Source: Sinorhizobium sp. 6-70 (GTDB taxonomy: Bacteria; Pseudomonadota; Alphaproteobacteria; Rhizobiales; Rhizobiaceae). Taken from it: DNA of 64,000 nt. Position 1 is the first letter of the stretch. Each line of letters starts with the position of its first letter. The stretch covers positions 62,001 through 126,000 of the forward strand of contig NZ_JASKLS010000008.1 in NCBI RefSeq assembly GCF_030124375.1, written 5' to 3'. The position numbers and the translations under genes were made by a program. Under the pieces are notes generated by a model that was not told the DNA's origin, made no database searches, and saw only the letters and a program-made list of their open reading frames with translations. This document shows positions 34,460-44,110 of the stretch, piece after piece.

Positions 34460-35613
34460 CGTTGAACGTCAGCGCCCAACGAGCAGGAATCGCGCTGACG
34501 GAACGGCAGAGAATCGCTTGGTTGCGGCTTATTCGCAGCGACAATGTCGGTCCCGCCACCTTTCGGGACCTGGTCAATCACTTCGGCACGGCAGAGGCGG
34601 CGCTCGAAGCGCTGCCCGACCTCTCCCGGCGCGGCGGCTCTGAGCGCACACTCCGCATTGCGACCGTCGCGGACGCGGAACGGGAACTCGATGCGGCGCA
34701 CCGGTTCGGTGCCGTCTTCGTCGGGATCGGCGAGCCGGACTATCCGCCAGCATTGAGAGAGATCGACGGCGCTCCGCCGCTCATTGCCATGAAGGGCAAC
34801 GTACGGGCGGCGACGCGCCCTTCCCTCGGCATCGTCGGTTCACGCAACGCGTCCGTGAGCGGCGCGAAGTTCGCCGCGATGATTGCGCGCGATGCCGGGG
34901 CGGCAGGCTATGTCATCACCTCGGGGCTCGCCCGTGGCATCGATACCGCCGCCCATCGTGCAAGCCTGCGGACAGGCACGATCGCCGCACTTGCCGGCGG
35001 CCTCGACCAGCCCTATCCGCCAGAAAATATCGGGCTGTTGCAGGAGATCACGTCCGGCGAAGGACTGGCGATCAGCGAAATGCCCTTTGGCTGGGAGCCC
35101 CGCGCGCGTGATTTTCCGCGGCGAAACCGGCTCATCGCCGGCGTCAGCCTTGGCGTCACCATCGTCGAGGCGGCCAATCGGTCGGGGTCGCTGATCACCG
35201 CCCGCTATGCCGGCGACTTCGGCAGACTGGTCTTCGCCGTTCCGGGATCTCCACTCGATCCGCGCTGCCACGGCACGAACGATCTCTTGAAACAGGGCGC
35301 GACCGTAACGACGTCCTCAGCGGACGTTCTGGAGGCGTTGGCGCCGCTCACGCGCGACGACCTCCTGACACGCCTGGACATCAAGGAGCCGACGATTGAG
35401 AACACGCGGGCAGCACCTGCGGCAGCACCGGACGATAGCGAGCGCAACCGCATCATCGAAGCGCTCGGGCCGACGCCGGTCGAAATCGACGATATCATCC
35501 GCCACACCGCGCTCTCTGCCTCGCAGGTCCACCTCGTGCTTGTGGAACTGGATCTCGCGGGCCAGCTTTGCCGGCATGGGGCAAACCTCGTGTCTCTTCT
35601 CCCCAAAGAATAA
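34456..35613 (+). CDS. dprA: DNA-processing protein DprA
   Basis: Binds incoming single-stranded DNA and loads RecA during natural transformation; also conserved in bacteria not known to be competent. The 385 residues have an N-terminal SAM/HhH-like part (about 1-75), the extended Rossmann core with LGIVGSRNAS, VITSGLARGIDTAAHRA, AALAGGLDQPYPPEN and FPRRNRLIAGVS, and a C-terminal winged-helix (DprA_WH, about 315-380). Coupled by ATGA overlap to plsY. Confidence 0.95.
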   Translation: MTLNVSAQRAGIALTERQRIAWLRLIRSDNVGPATFRDLVNHFGTAEAALEALPDLSRRGGSERTLRIATVADAERELDAAHRFGAVFVGIGEPDYPPALREIDGAPPLIAMKGNVRAATRPSLGIVGSRNASVSGAKFAAMIARDAGAAGYVITSGLARGIDTAAHRASLRTGTIAALAGGLDQPYPPENIGLLQEITSGEGLAISEMPFGWEPRARDFPRRNRLIAGVSLGVTIVEAANRSGSLITARYAGDFGRLVFAVPGSPLDPRCHGTNDLLKQGATVTTSSADVLEALAPLTRDDLLTRLDIKEPTIENTRAAPAAAPDDSERNRIIEALGPTPVEIDDIIRHTALSASQVHLVLVELDLAGQLCRHGANLVSLLPKE

Positions 35614-35745
35614 TGTGTCATTACCGGCGGCTCGCGCCGTCGAAACACACGCAAACTCGCGGAAAGAAACGACCTTCGGTTGAGGAAACTCGGAAATTGC
35701 CGTTTGGTTGCACTCTGTGGCGATATTGCTATTTTCATGAAACCC

Positions 35746-35774
35746 CTTGACCGCGCCCGAATCCCTGTCCATTT
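35746..35774 (+). promoter_or_regulatory. Candidate topA promoter
   Basis: CTTGAC (35746-35751), 17 bases, CCATTT (35769-35774). The -35 is a perfect match to the rhizobial consensus and the -10 is weaker (three of six). It lies about 65 bases before the topA start in an otherwise empty gap. Confidence 0.4.
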
Positions 35775-35840
35775 CGTGGCGTCAACATCCGGCGCGCAGC
35801 ATTTGCGCTTCGCCAAAAGAGATTGTCTCAGAGAATGACG

Positions 35841-38516
35841 ATGAATGTTGTAGTGGTGGAATCGCCTTCCAAGGCCAAGACGATCAACAAGTACCTGGGC
35901 CCCGGCTACAAGGTGCTTGCTTCGTTCGGCCACGTGCGGGACCTGCCGGCCAAGGATGGATCGGTGCGCCCGGACGAAGACTTCGAGATGTCCTGGGAGG
36001 TCGACGGCGCTTCAGCGAAACGCATGAAGGACATCGCCGACGCCGTAAAATCGTCGGACGGCCTGATTCTCGCAACCGACCCGGATCGCGAGGGCGAGGC
36101 GATCTCCTGGCATGTGCTGGATCTTCTCAAGAAGAAGAAGGTCATCGGCGACAAGCCGGTGAGGCGGGTTGTCTTCAACGCGATCACGAAAAAGGCCGTG
36201 CTCGATGCAATGGCCGAGCCTCGCGATATCGATATCTCGCTGGTCGATGCCTATCTCGCCAGACGCGCCCTCGACTACCTCGTCGGCTTCAATCTTTCCC
36301 CCGTCCTCTGGCGCAAATTGCCGGGCGCGCGCTCGGCCGGCCGTGTGCAATCGGTGGCGCTGCGTCTCGTCTGCGATCGCGAAGCGGAAATCGAACGTTT
36401 CGTCACGGAGGAATACTGGAATATTTCGGCACTCCTGAAGACGCCGCGCGGCGACGAATTCGAAGCGCGTCTCGTCTCGGCCGACGGCAAGCGCCTGCAG
36501 CCAAAAGCAATCGGCAATGGCGACGAGGCCAATCGGCTGAAAGCGCTGCTCGATGGCGCGAGCTATGTGGTCGAGAGCGTCGAAGCAAAGCCGGTCAAGC
36601 GCAATCCGGCACCGCCCTTCACCACCTCGACGCTGCAGCAGGCCGCCTCTTCCAAGCTCGGGTTTTCCGCCTCGCGCACGATGCAGGTGGCGCAGAAGCT
36701 TTACGAGGGCGTTGACATCGGTGGCGAGACGGTTGGTCTCATCACCTATATGCGTACCGATGGCGTGCAGATGGCCCCGGAAGCAATCGACGCCGCCCGC
36801 CGCGCCATCGGCAGCCAGTTCGGCGAGCGGTACCTGCCGGAGAAGCCGCGCTTCTATTCCACCAAGGCGAAAAACGCCCAGGAAGCGCACGAAGCCATTC
36901 GTCCGACGGATTTCAACCGCACACCCGACCAGGTGCGCCGCTTCCTCGACGGCGATATGCTCAAACTTTACGACCTCGTCTGGAAGCGTGGCATCGCCAG
37001 CCAGATGGCTTCGGCCGAAATCGAGCGCACGACCGCCGAGATCATCGCCGACAACGGCGGCAAGAAGGCCGGCCTCAGGGCCACCGGTTCGGTGATCCGT
37101 TTCGACGGCTTCATCGCCGCCTACACCGACATGAAGGAAGATGGTGAGCAGGCCGATGACGGTGACGAGGGCGGCCGGCTGCCGGAGATCAACGCGCGGG
37201 AGAATCTCGCCAAGCAGAAGATCAACGCCACCCAGCATTTCACCGAGCCGCCGCCGCGCTACTCGGAAGCGACGCTGATCAAGAAGATGGAAGAACTCGG
37301 CATCGGCCGTCCTTCGACCTATGCCGCAACCGTCACGACCCTCCTCGACCGGGACTATGTGACGAACGACAAGCGCAAGCTAGTACCCCAGGCCAAGGGC
37401 CGTCTCGTGACTGCCTTCCTGGAGAGCTTCTTCACGCGTTATGTGGAATATGATTTCACGGCGTCGCTGGAGGAGAAGCTCGATCAGATTTCCGCCGGCG
37501 ACCTCAACTGGAAGGACGTCCTGCGCGAGTTCTGGAAGGACTTCTTCTCCCAGATCGAAGATACCAAGGAACTGCGCGTCACCAACGTGCTCGATGCCCT
37601 CAACGAGGAACTGGCGCCGCTCGTCTTCCCTAAGCGCGAGGACGGCAGCGATCCGCGCATCTGCCAGGTCTGCGGGACCGGAAAACTCTCGCTGAAGCTC
37701 GGCAAATACGGTGCGTTCGTCGGCTGCTCCAATTACCCGGAGTGCAACTACACGCGCCAGCTTTCCTCCGAAAGCAACGGCGATGCGGAAGCGTCGGTAT
37801 CGAACGAGCCGCAGAGCCTCGGCAAGGATCCGCATACCGGCGAGGAAATCACTTTGCGCAGCGGCCGCTTCGGACCCTATGTCCAGCGCGGCGAAGGCAA
37901 GGACGCAAAGCGCTCCAGCCTGCCGAAGGGCTGGACGCCGGCATCGATCGACCATGAAAAGGCCATCGCGCTGCTGTCGCTGCCGCGCGACATCGGCGCG
38001 CATCCGGAGACCGGCAAGATGATCTCCACCGGTCTCGGCCGCTATGGACCCTTCGTGCTCCACAACGGCACCTACGCCAACCTGGACTCGATCGAGGACG
38101 TCTTCGCGATCGGGCTTAACCGCGCGGTCTCGGTGCTCGCGGACAAGCAGTCGAAGGGCGCCAACGGCTCCCGCGGACGTAGCGCCGCGGCCGCACTCAA
38201 GGAACTCGGCGAACATCCCGACGGAGGCGCGATCACCGTGCGCGACGGGCGGTTCGGTCCCTATGTCAACTGGGGCAAGGTCAACGCCACGCTGCCGAAG
38301 GGCAAGGATCCGCAATCCGTGACCGTCGAAGAGGCGCTGGCGCTCATTGCCGAACGCGCGGCCAAGGGCGGCGCGACGAAGGGCAAGGCGACCAAAGCGA
38401 AATCGACGACGGCAAAGACCGCCAAGACTGCCTCGAACGGCGCAACAAAAACCGCCAAGCCGAAGACCGCCGCCAAGGCGAAATCGAAAACGGCCGCGAA
38501 GGCCAAGAAGGACTGA
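35841..38516 (+). CDS. topA: DNA topoisomerase I
   Basis: Type IA topoisomerase that relaxes negative supercoils. The 891 residues show the TOPRIM domain (MNVVVVESPSKAKTI, then ATDPDREGEAISWH), the active-site tyrosine in GLITYMRTDGV, one C4 zinc ribbon (CQVCGTGKLSLKLGKYGAFVGC... starting near residue 609), then three or more topo-C-terminal repeats of the GRFGPYV type. It ends in a Lys/Ala/Thr-rich tail of about 45 residues that likely adds nonspecific DNA affinity. ATG 35841 gives the conserved N-terminus; ATG 35835 is possible. rnr follows after two bases. Confidence 0.95.
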   Translation: MNVVVVESPSKAKTINKYLGPGYKVLASFGHVRDLPAKDGSVRPDEDFEMSWEVDGASAKRMKDIADAVKSSDGLILATDPDREGEAISWHVLDLLKKKKVIGDKPVRRVVFNAITKKAVLDAMAEPRDIDISLVDAYLARRALDYLVGFNLSPVLWRKLPGARSAGRVQSVALRLVCDREAEIERFVTEEYWNISALLKTPRGDEFEARLVSADGKRLQPKAIGNGDEANRLKALLDGASYVVESVEAKPVKRNPAPPFTTSTLQQAASSKLGFSASRTMQVAQKLYEGVDIGGETVGLITYMRTDGVQMAPEAIDAARRAIGSQFGERYLPEKPRFYSTKAKNAQEAHEAIRPTDFNRTPDQVRRFLDGDMLKLYDLVWKRGIASQMASAEIERTTAEIIADNGGKKAGLRATGSVIRFDGFIAAYTDMKEDGEQADDGDEGGRLPEINARENLAKQKINATQHFTEPPPRYSEATLIKKMEELGIGRPSTYAATVTTLLDRDYVTNDKRKLVPQAKGRLVTAFLESFFTRYVEYDFTASLEEKLDQISAGDLNWKDVLREFWKDFFSQIEDTKELRVTNVLDALNEELAPLVFPKREDGSDPRICQVCGTGKLSLKLGKYGAFVGCSNYPECNYTRQLSSESNGDAEASVSNEPQSLGKDPHTGEEITLRSGRFGPYVQRGEGKDAKRSSLPKGWTPASIDHEKAIALLSLPRDIGAHPETGKMISTGLGRYGPFVLHNGTYANLDSIEDVFAIGLNRAVSVLADKQSKGANGSRGRSAAAALKELGEHPDGGAITVRDGRFGPYVNWGKVNATLPKGKDPQSVTVEEALALIAERAAKGGATKGKATKAKSTTAKTAKTASNGATKTAKPKTAAKAKSKTAAKAKKD

Positions 38517-38518
38517 CG

Positions 38519-40888
38519 TTGACCAGAATCCCGCGCGACCCGACCGAACGGCCCGGCAAGGGTGCAGGCAAGAAGAACGGCCGCGCGGCCAAAGCGGCAC
38601 CTGCCGCCGAAAGGGAGACGATCGTTCACGGCGTGGTTCCGCCGCGCGATGTGCTGATGCGCTTCATCGCCGAGAATCCGCAGCAAGCCTCGAAGCGGGA
38701 AATCGCCAAGGCCTTCGGCCTGAAGGGAGAGGCACGCGTCGAACTGAAGGCACTGCTGCGCTCGCTGGAAGAGGACGGGCTGGTCGAGAAGAAGCGAAAA
38801 TCGCTCGTGCGTCCCGGTAGTCTGCCACCCGTCACGGTCCTCGACATCACAATACGTGACATCGATGGCGAATTGATCGGCCGACCGGCGGAGTGGCTGG
38901 ACGACGACGGCGTCGCGCCCGCGGTTCTCATCCGGCAATCCGCTGTCGGCAAGGCAAAGGGCAAGGCACCCGTCGGCGGTCTCGGCGATCGGGTACTGGC
39001 GAAGATATTTCCGTCGAAGGACCGCGGCGGCCCTGCCTATACGGCCCGCATTATCAAGGTTCTCGACAAACGCAAAGATGCCGTGCTCGGCGTCTTTCGC
39101 CCCACTCCTGGCGGCGGTGGGCGGCTGATGCCGATCGACAAGCGTGGCGAAGAGATCCTGGTCGACCCGGATTTCACCGGTAACGCTCAGGATGGCGATC
39201 TTGTGGAGGTGCATCTTGCCCGCGTCGGGCGGTATGGCCTGCCGCGCGCGCAGGTGCAGAACGTCGTCGGCTCCGTTGCATCGGAGAAGGCGATCTCGAT
39301 GATCGCCATTCACGCGCATGGAATTCCTTATGTCTTTTCCGAGCGGGTGCTGAAAGAGGCCGAGGCAGCACGCCCTGCGACGATGGAACACCGCGAGGAC
39401 TGGCGCCCGCTGCCGCTGATCACCATCGATCCGGCGGACGCCAAGGACCATGACGACGCCGTCTATGCGGAGCCCGATTCCTCGCCCGACAATCCGGGCG
39501 GGGTGATCGTCACTGTCGCGATTGCCGACGTCTCCTGGTATGTCCAGCCGAAGTCTGCACTCGACCTCGAAGCGTTGAAGCGCGGGAATTCGGTCTATTT
39601 TCCCGACCGTGTCGTGCCGATGCTGCCCGAGCGCATTTCCAACGATCTCTGCTCGCTGAAGGAAGGTGTCGACCGCCCCGCGCTCGCTGTCCGGATGCGC
39701 TTTTCGAAAGAGGGCCGCAAGGCCGGACACACGTTTCACCGCATCATGATGCGCAGCGCCGCCAAGCTTTCCTACAACCAGGCCCAAGCTGCGATCGACG
39801 GGGCGCCGGACGACAAGACCGGACCGATCCTGGAAACGATCCTCAAGCCGCTCTGGGAGGCCTACCGCATACTCACGCGCGGACGCGACCGGCGCCAGCC
39901 GCTCGAGCTCAACATGCCGGAGCGCAAGATCATCCTGAAGCCGGACGGCACCGTCGACCGCGTCTTCGTGCCGGAACGCCTCGACGCGCACAAGCTGATC
40001 GAGGAAATGATGATCCAGGCGAATGTCGCGGCGGCAGAGACGCTGGAACAGAAGCAGCAGGCGCTGATCTATCGCGTTCACGACCAGCCGTCGCTTGCAA
40101 AGCAGGAGACGCTGCGCGAATTCCTGGCGACGCTCGACATCTCACTCGTCAAGGGCGGCAACATGCGCTCGAACCATTTCAACGGCGTCCTGTCGACAGC
40201 CGAGGGAAAACCCTACGAGACCATGGTCAACGAAATGGTGCTGCGCTCGCAAAGCCAGGCGATCTACAGCCCGGAGAATATCGGCCATTTCGGCTTGAAC
40301 CTGATGAAGTATGCACACTTCACCTCCCCTATCCGCCGCTATGCCGATCTTGTTGTGCATCGCGCCCTGGTCACCGCGCTTGGCCTCGGCTCGGGTGGCA
40401 CGACGCCGCAAGAGGAAAGTGCGCTTGACGATATCGCCGCCGAGATTTCCACATTCGAGCGGCGTGCGATGGCGGCCGAGCGCGATACGGTCGATCGGTT
40501 GATTGCGCACCACCTGAACGGACGCATCGGCGAGGAATTCGACGGGCGGGTCTCGGGCGTCACCAAGGCGGGACTTTTTGTCACCCTCCCCGCCTATGGC
40601 GCCGACGGCTTTATCCCTATATCTACGCTCGGACGCGATTATTACATCTATGACGAGGCCCATCAGGCCCTGTCGGGCGAAAAATCCGGGCTCGGCTATC
40701 GTCTCGGAGATCCGGTGCGCGTCAAATTGGAGGAGGCCGTACCGCTGGCCGGTGCGCTCCGCTTCGAGATGCTGAGCGAGGGGCGTAAGATGCCGACCGC
40801 AACACGCTCTTTCCATAAGGCCGGCCGCCGTGAGCGACCCGGTGCGCGCAAGCGACCGGGAACGCGGGCACCGCGAGGCAGGCGATAG
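38519..40888 (+). CDS. rnr: Ribonuclease R
   Basis: Processive 3'-5' exoribonuclease that degrades structured RNA. The 789 residues contain a winged-helix/cold-shock N-terminal part (about 45-230), the RNB catalytic domain with metal ligands in IDPADAKDHDDAV, SNDLCSL, FTSPIRRYADLVVHR, and a C-terminal S1 domain (EEFDGRVSGVTKAGLFVTL) with a short Arg/Gly-rich basic tail. The start is TTG at 38519, two bases after the topA stop, so translation is probably coupled. With rne and rnj this window carries three major RNA-decay enzymes. Confidence 0.94.
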   Translation: MTRIPRDPTERPGKGAGKKNGRAAKAAPAAERETIVHGVVPPRDVLMRFIAENPQQASKREIAKAFGLKGEARVELKALLRSLEEDGLVEKKRKSLVRPGSLPPVTVLDITIRDIDGELIGRPAEWLDDDGVAPAVLIRQSAVGKAKGKAPVGGLGDRVLAKIFPSKDRGGPAYTARIIKVLDKRKDAVLGVFRPTPGGGGRLMPIDKRGEEILVDPDFTGNAQDGDLVEVHLARVGRYGLPRAQVQNVVGSVASEKAISMIAIHAHGIPYVFSERVLKEAEAARPATMEHREDWRPLPLITIDPADAKDHDDAVYAEPDSSPDNPGGVIVTVAIADVSWYVQPKSALDLEALKRGNSVYFPDRVVPMLPERISNDLCSLKEGVDRPALAVRMRFSKEGRKAGHTFHRIMMRSAAKLSYNQAQAAIDGAPDDKTGPILETILKPLWEAYRILTRGRDRRQPLELNMPERKIILKPDGTVDRVFVPERLDAHKLIEEMMIQANVAAAETLEQKQQALIYRVHDQPSLAKQETLREFLATLDISLVKGGNMRSNHFNGVLSTAEGKPYETMVNEMVLRSQSQAIYSPENIGHFGLNLMKYAHFTSPIRRYADLVVHRALVTALGLGSGGTTPQEESALDDIAAEISTFERRAMAAERDTVDRLIAHHLNGRIGEEFDGRVSGVTKAGLFVTLPAYGADGFIPISTLGRDYYIYDEAHQALSGEKSGLGYRLGDPVRVKLEEAVPLAGALRFEMLSEGRKMPTATRSFHKAGRRERPGARKRPGTRAPRGRR

Positions 40889-40905
40889 CAGCCGACAGGG
40901 ATGCG

Positions 40906-41385
40906 GTGTCGGACATGAAGGATATCGGTATGAAGACTGCGGCCACCGACGAGCTACGTCTTGGGGGAATGAAGGACGAAGACCGTCCCGTCATGCGCTC
41001 GATCAAGCGCGGCCTGATCGGCCGCTGCCCTGCCTGTGGCGATGCGCGCCTTTTCCGGGCCTTCATCAAGTCTGTCGATTCCTGTGCTGCGTGCGGCGAG
41101 CGCATGGATCACCATCGCGCCGATGACTTTCCGCCTTATATCGTCGTCACGATCGTCGGCCACGCCGTGCTCGCCGGCTATATGATGACCGACCTCGTGC
41201 TGCCGCTTTCCACCTGGCAGCATCTGGCGATCTGGGCACCGGTCACGCTTGTCAGCTCCGTTGCACTGCTGCAGCCGGTCAAGGGTGCCGTCATTGGACT
41301 GCAATGGGCCCTGAAGATGCATGGTTTCGGCGGCAAGGAGGCTGCTCCGGAAGACGTCCTTCCGCCGCGAGACGCCTCGGCATGA
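40906..41385 (+). CDS. DUF983 family membrane protein
   Basis: A 159-residue protein with a zinc-ribbon-like segment (GRCPACGDARLF, then DSCAACGERMDHH) followed by a DDFPPYIV motif and two transmembrane helices (VVTIVGHAVLAGYMM and LAIWAPVTLVSSVALL). DUF983 is common in alphaproteobacteria and of unknown function. The start is GTG 40906 after ACAGGG; ATG 40915 is the alternative. It lies 17 bases after rnr and overlaps the NUDIX gene by ATGA. Confidence 0.88.
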   Translation: MSDMKDIGMKTAATDELRLGGMKDEDRPVMRSIKRGLIGRCPACGDARLFRAFIKSVDSCAACGERMDHHRADDFPPYIVVTIVGHAVLAGYMMTDLVLPLSTWQHLAIWAPVTLVSSVALLQPVKGAVIGLQWALKMHGFGGKEAAPEDVLPPRDASA

Positions 41386-42098
41386 CGTCGGAGCGCCGCG
41401 ATGGCAGCGCAGCTTCGCCGCAATCCCCCGCCCCTGGGAGCCGGCCCGTAAGGCCGCGGGACGCCGCTTCCATCATGGTCCTCGACCGGTCCGACGCGCG
41501 CGTTCGCGTGCTGATGGGAAAGCGCCACAGCGCCCATGCCTTCATGCCCGACCTCTATGTATTCCCCGGCGGCCGGCGCGATCCATCCGACCATCGGCTG
41601 GCTTTTGCAGGCGATCTCCATCCCGCCGTTCTGCAATTGCTGAAGTCGGTCGAAGGGCGGCCGCTGACCGATGCACGGGCGCGGGCGCTTGCTCTGGCCG
41701 CCTTGCGGGAGCTTTATGAGGAGGCCGGCGTCCGCGTCGGCAAGCCAGCCCTCGAACCGAGTGGCGGACTTCCCTTCCTTCCCGATCTTGCAAACTTACG
41801 CTATATGGCTCGGGCCATTACCCCTCCGGGACACTCGAGGCGGTTCGACACACGTTTCTTCGCGGTTTTCGCAGATGAGGCCGACATCGACGCTTCGATG
41901 ATTCTGGAAAGCCGGGAGCTTCAGGATTTGCAGTGGATCGATGTGAACAACCTTCCACCCCTCCAAATACCGGAGATCACCGCCACGATCCTTGCGGACC
42001 TGAGGAGCAGCCTCGAATCGGATTCCTCCCTTCCTCGTGAAAGGTCAGTGCCGTTTTACTTCATGCGCCGTGGGCGCTTCGTCCGCATGCTCCTCTAA
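41382..42098 (+). CDS. NUDIX hydrolase
   Basis: A 238-residue NUDIX-fold protein. The Nudix box is recognisable as ALAALRELYEEAGVRVG (REL..EEAG core) after FPGGRRDPSD; substrate unknown, with relatives often annotated as putative CoA or nucleotide pyrophosphatases. The start ATG overlaps the DUF983 stop. It is the last member of the topA-rnr-DUF983-NUDIX run; the MFS gene follows after 13 bases. Confidence 0.87.
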   Translation: MTSERRDGSAASPQSPAPGSRPVRPRDAASIMVLDRSDARVRVLMGKRHSAHAFMPDLYVFPGGRRDPSDHRLAFAGDLHPAVLQLLKSVEGRPLTDARARALALAALRELYEEAGVRVGKPALEPSGGLPFLPDLANLRYMARAITPPGHSRRFDTRFFAVFADEADIDASMILESRELQDLQWIDVNNLPPLQIPEITATILADLRSSLESDSSLPRERSVPFYFMRRGRFVRMLL

Positions 42099-42111
42099 GG
42101 GTTCTTTTCGA

Positions 42112-43296
42112 ATGTCAAAGCCGCCGTCCGGTACGCCTGCACCGGTTGACGAAATTCACTGGCTTTCGCTGATTGCGGCCGTTGCTGCAATCACGGCGGT
42201 CGGCATTGCCATCGGACTGGGGCTGCCGCTGCTCAGCATCATCATGGAGAAGCGCGGAATCCCCTCGACGCTGATTGGGTTCAACTCGGCAATGGCCGGC
42301 TTCGCTTCCATGGCGGCCGCCCCGTTTACGACGAAGTTCGCGCACCGTCATGGCGTCGCGCCAACAATGCTCCTGGCGATAGTGTTTGCCGCAGCGAGCG
42401 CGCTCGGCTTTTACTACATCACGAATTTCTGGCTTTGGTTCCCCTTGCGTGTCGTCTTTCACGGCGCGATCACCGTCCTTTTCATCCTCTCGGAATTCTG
42501 GATCAACGCGACGGCGCCTCCAAACCGGCGCGGTTTCGTACTCGGTATCTACGGCACCGTGCTTTCGCTCGGTTTCGCGAGCGGTCCCCTGCTCTTTTCG
42601 ATTCTCGGTAGCGAGGGCATATTGCCCTTCGCCGTTGGCGCGGGCGTGATCCTGCTTGCGGCCATACCGATCTATCTGGCGCGCAACGAAAGTCCGGTTC
42701 TCGACGAGAAACCCGAGCGCCATTTCATGCGCTATGTGTTCCTCGTGCCCACGGCAACCGCGGCCGTCTTCATTTTCGGCGCGGTCGAATCGGGCGGTCT
42801 CTCGCTGTTCCCGATCTTCGGCACGCGGGCAGGCTTTACCGAATCGCAGGCGGCGCTGCTGCTGACGGTGATGGGAATCGGGAACTTCATCTTCCAGATT
42901 CCGCTGGGGATGCTTTCCGACCGCGTGAAGGACCGCCGGACACTCCTCTCGGCGATGACGCTGATCGGCCTCATCGGCGCCCTCTGTCTCCCGATGCTGG
43001 TCGAAAACTGGGTCCTGATGGCCCTTGTGCTGTTGTTCTGGGGCGGATGCGTTTCGGGCCTCTACACAGTTGGTCTGAGCCATCTGGGTTCCCGGCTTCA
43101 GGGCGCCGATCTTGCGGCAGCCAACGCGGCGTTCGTTTTCTCCTACGCCGTCGGCACCGTTGCCGGCCCGCAGGTGATCGGCGCCGCAATGGACGTTACC
43201 GGCAACAGCGGTTTTGCCTGGGCGATCGCGGCATTCTTCGGGCTTTATGTTGCGCTTTCGGTGGTCCGGATCGTTTTGAAACCAAAACGGTCTTGA
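42112..43296 (+). CDS. MFS transporter
   Basis: A 394-residue major facilitator protein with about 12 hydrophobic helices. Helix 2-3 loop is KFAHRHGVAP, the central loop follows about residue 200, and a conserved GMLSDRVKDRRT loop lies between helices 8 and 9. An ESGGLSLFPIFG stretch occurs in helix 7. The substrate is unknown; the pattern resembles YcaD-type transporters. It follows the NUDIX gene closely and ends just upstream of rpmG, whose promoter overlaps its stop. Confidence 0.87.
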   Translation: MSKPPSGTPAPVDEIHWLSLIAAVAAITAVGIAIGLGLPLLSIIMEKRGIPSTLIGFNSAMAGFASMAAAPFTTKFAHRHGVAPTMLLAIVFAAASALGFYYITNFWLWFPLRVVFHGAITVLFILSEFWINATAPPNRRGFVLGIYGTVLSLGFASGPLLFSILGSEGILPFAVGAGVILLAAIPIYLARNESPVLDEKPERHFMRYVFLVPTATAAVFIFGAVESGGLSLFPIFGTRAGFTESQAALLLTVMGIGNFIFQIPLGMLSDRVKDRRTLLSAMTLIGLIGALCLPMLVENWVLMALVLLFWGGCVSGLYTVGLSHLGSRLQGADLAAANAAFVFSYAVGTVAGPQVIGAAMDVTGNSGFAWAIAAFFGLYVALSVVRIVLKPKRS

Positions 43297-43320
43297 CTTT
43301 TCGGTCGCGATTTGTAGTTT
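43292..43320 (+). promoter_or_regulatory. rpmG promoter
   Basis: CTTGAC (43292-43297), spacer of 17, TAGTTT (43315-43320). The -35 hexamer overlaps the last codon and stop of the MFS gene. The leader would be about 62 bases to the ATG at 43390. Confidence 0.6.
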
Positions 43321-43389
43321 CGCGCCAACCTTGACCGTGGCCCGCAACCGGTTGTCCACGGCTTTCATTTTTATAAAGGCAGGACGACC

Positions 43390-43557
43390 ATGGCGAAAGC
43401 TACCACCATCAAGATCAAGCTGCTGTCGACGGCCGACACGGGTTTCTTCTACGTCACCACCAAGAACAGCCGTACGATGACGGAAAAGATGACGAAGACC
43501 AAGTACGACCCGATTGCAAAGAAGCACGTCGAGTTCAAGGAAACCAAGATCAAGTAA
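43390..43557 (+). CDS. rpmG: 50S ribosomal protein L33
   Basis: A 55-residue ribosomal protein, too short for many gene callers. The sequence MAKATTIKIKLLSTADTGFF, then YVTTKNSRTMTEKMTKTKYDP and a C-terminal KKHVEFKETKIK match bacterial L33 of the cysteine-free type, so zinc binding is not expected. AGGACGACC precedes the ATG. It has its own promoter and a strong terminator. Confidence 0.96.
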   Translation: MAKATTIKIKLLSTADTGFFYVTTKNSRTMTEKMTKTKYDPIAKKHVEFKETKIK

Positions 43558-43578
43558 GATCAGCGTTTCTGTCTGTTT

Positions 43579-43613
43579 AAAGCGCCGGGCCGCGAGGTCC
43601 GGCGCTTTTTCTT
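43579..43613 (+). terminator. rpmG rho-independent terminator
   Basis: Stem AAAGCGCCGG (43579-43588) with CCGGCGCTTT (43599-43608), followed by TTCTTT. Located 22 bases after the rpmG stop. Confidence 0.9.
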
Positions 43614-43689
43614 TGGCTCGTTGTCTTCAACGGCTGCTCCAAAAAAGGGCGCCAACCGCAACGCCGAGCAGCTCTATCTTGCTGAACTG

Positions 43690-43870
43690 AAACGAAAAAC
43701 GCCGCCTCTTGCGAAGCGGCGTTTTGAAAGGGGGTCGGCTGGCTTCCGACTGCGGCACGAGGAATCCGCGAGCATCGAGAACCAGCCGACCGACCCCACG
43801 ACCCAGGAGATGCGGCGGACCTGAGCATCATGGGGTAACCGATTGGTGATGGAAGTCACACTTCCATGCT
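43690..43870 (-). ncRNA. Candidate small RNA, minus strand (boundaries approximate)
   Basis: On the minus strand, a region with a perfect 10-bp stem (GGTCGGCTGG at 43801-43792 pairing with CCAGCCGACC at 43742-43733, loop about 49 bases) is followed by an intrinsic terminator (43725-43696 with a TTTTTCGTTTC tail). No open frame with a ribosome-binding site is present. No clear promoter was found, so it may instead be the structured 3' region of the pleD transcript. Confidence 0.35.
43696..43725 (-). terminator. Intrinsic terminator, stronger on minus strand
   Basis: Stem AAAACGCCGC (43696-43705) with GCGGCGTTTT (43716-43725). On the minus strand it is followed by TTTTTCGTTTC, on the plus strand by GAAAG, so it mainly stops leftward transcription. 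Confidence 0.7.
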
Positions 43871-44110
43871 TATCAGCATTGCCTGAAAATAAAAAAAAAT
43901 CAACGAATTCTTAATCGCCGGAGCAAGGTTGCTCGGCGTTTGGTTAATTCTGTCTCATATTCGGACAATGCCGAATCTGCCGCTTATGGAAATGCTTTGC
44001 CCCAGCACCAGCGACGCAGCGGAGAATACAACTTTAAAGAAACTTAACAAGAGCCTGAAAAGAGCATTCTAATCGCGGTCGAGTGACCGCTTTACTTGCT
44101 GCCCACAAGG

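Larger units (their letters stand above)
43558..44110. other. Intergenic region rpmG / pleD
   Basis: This 553-base gap between convergent rpmG and pleD holds the rpmG terminator, a second intrinsic terminator (43696-43725), a 10-bp-stem hairpin (43733-43801), an A-rich run near 43890, and a small GCGGTC-GAGT-GACCGC hairpin (44075-44090) next to the pleD stop. No protein-coding frame is supported. A minus-strand small RNA is possible. Confidence 0.45.

Noticed and set aside
43621..43824. 67-codon frame downstream of rpmG
   Set aside because: It overlaps an intrinsic terminator and a long hairpin, and has no ribosome-binding site.
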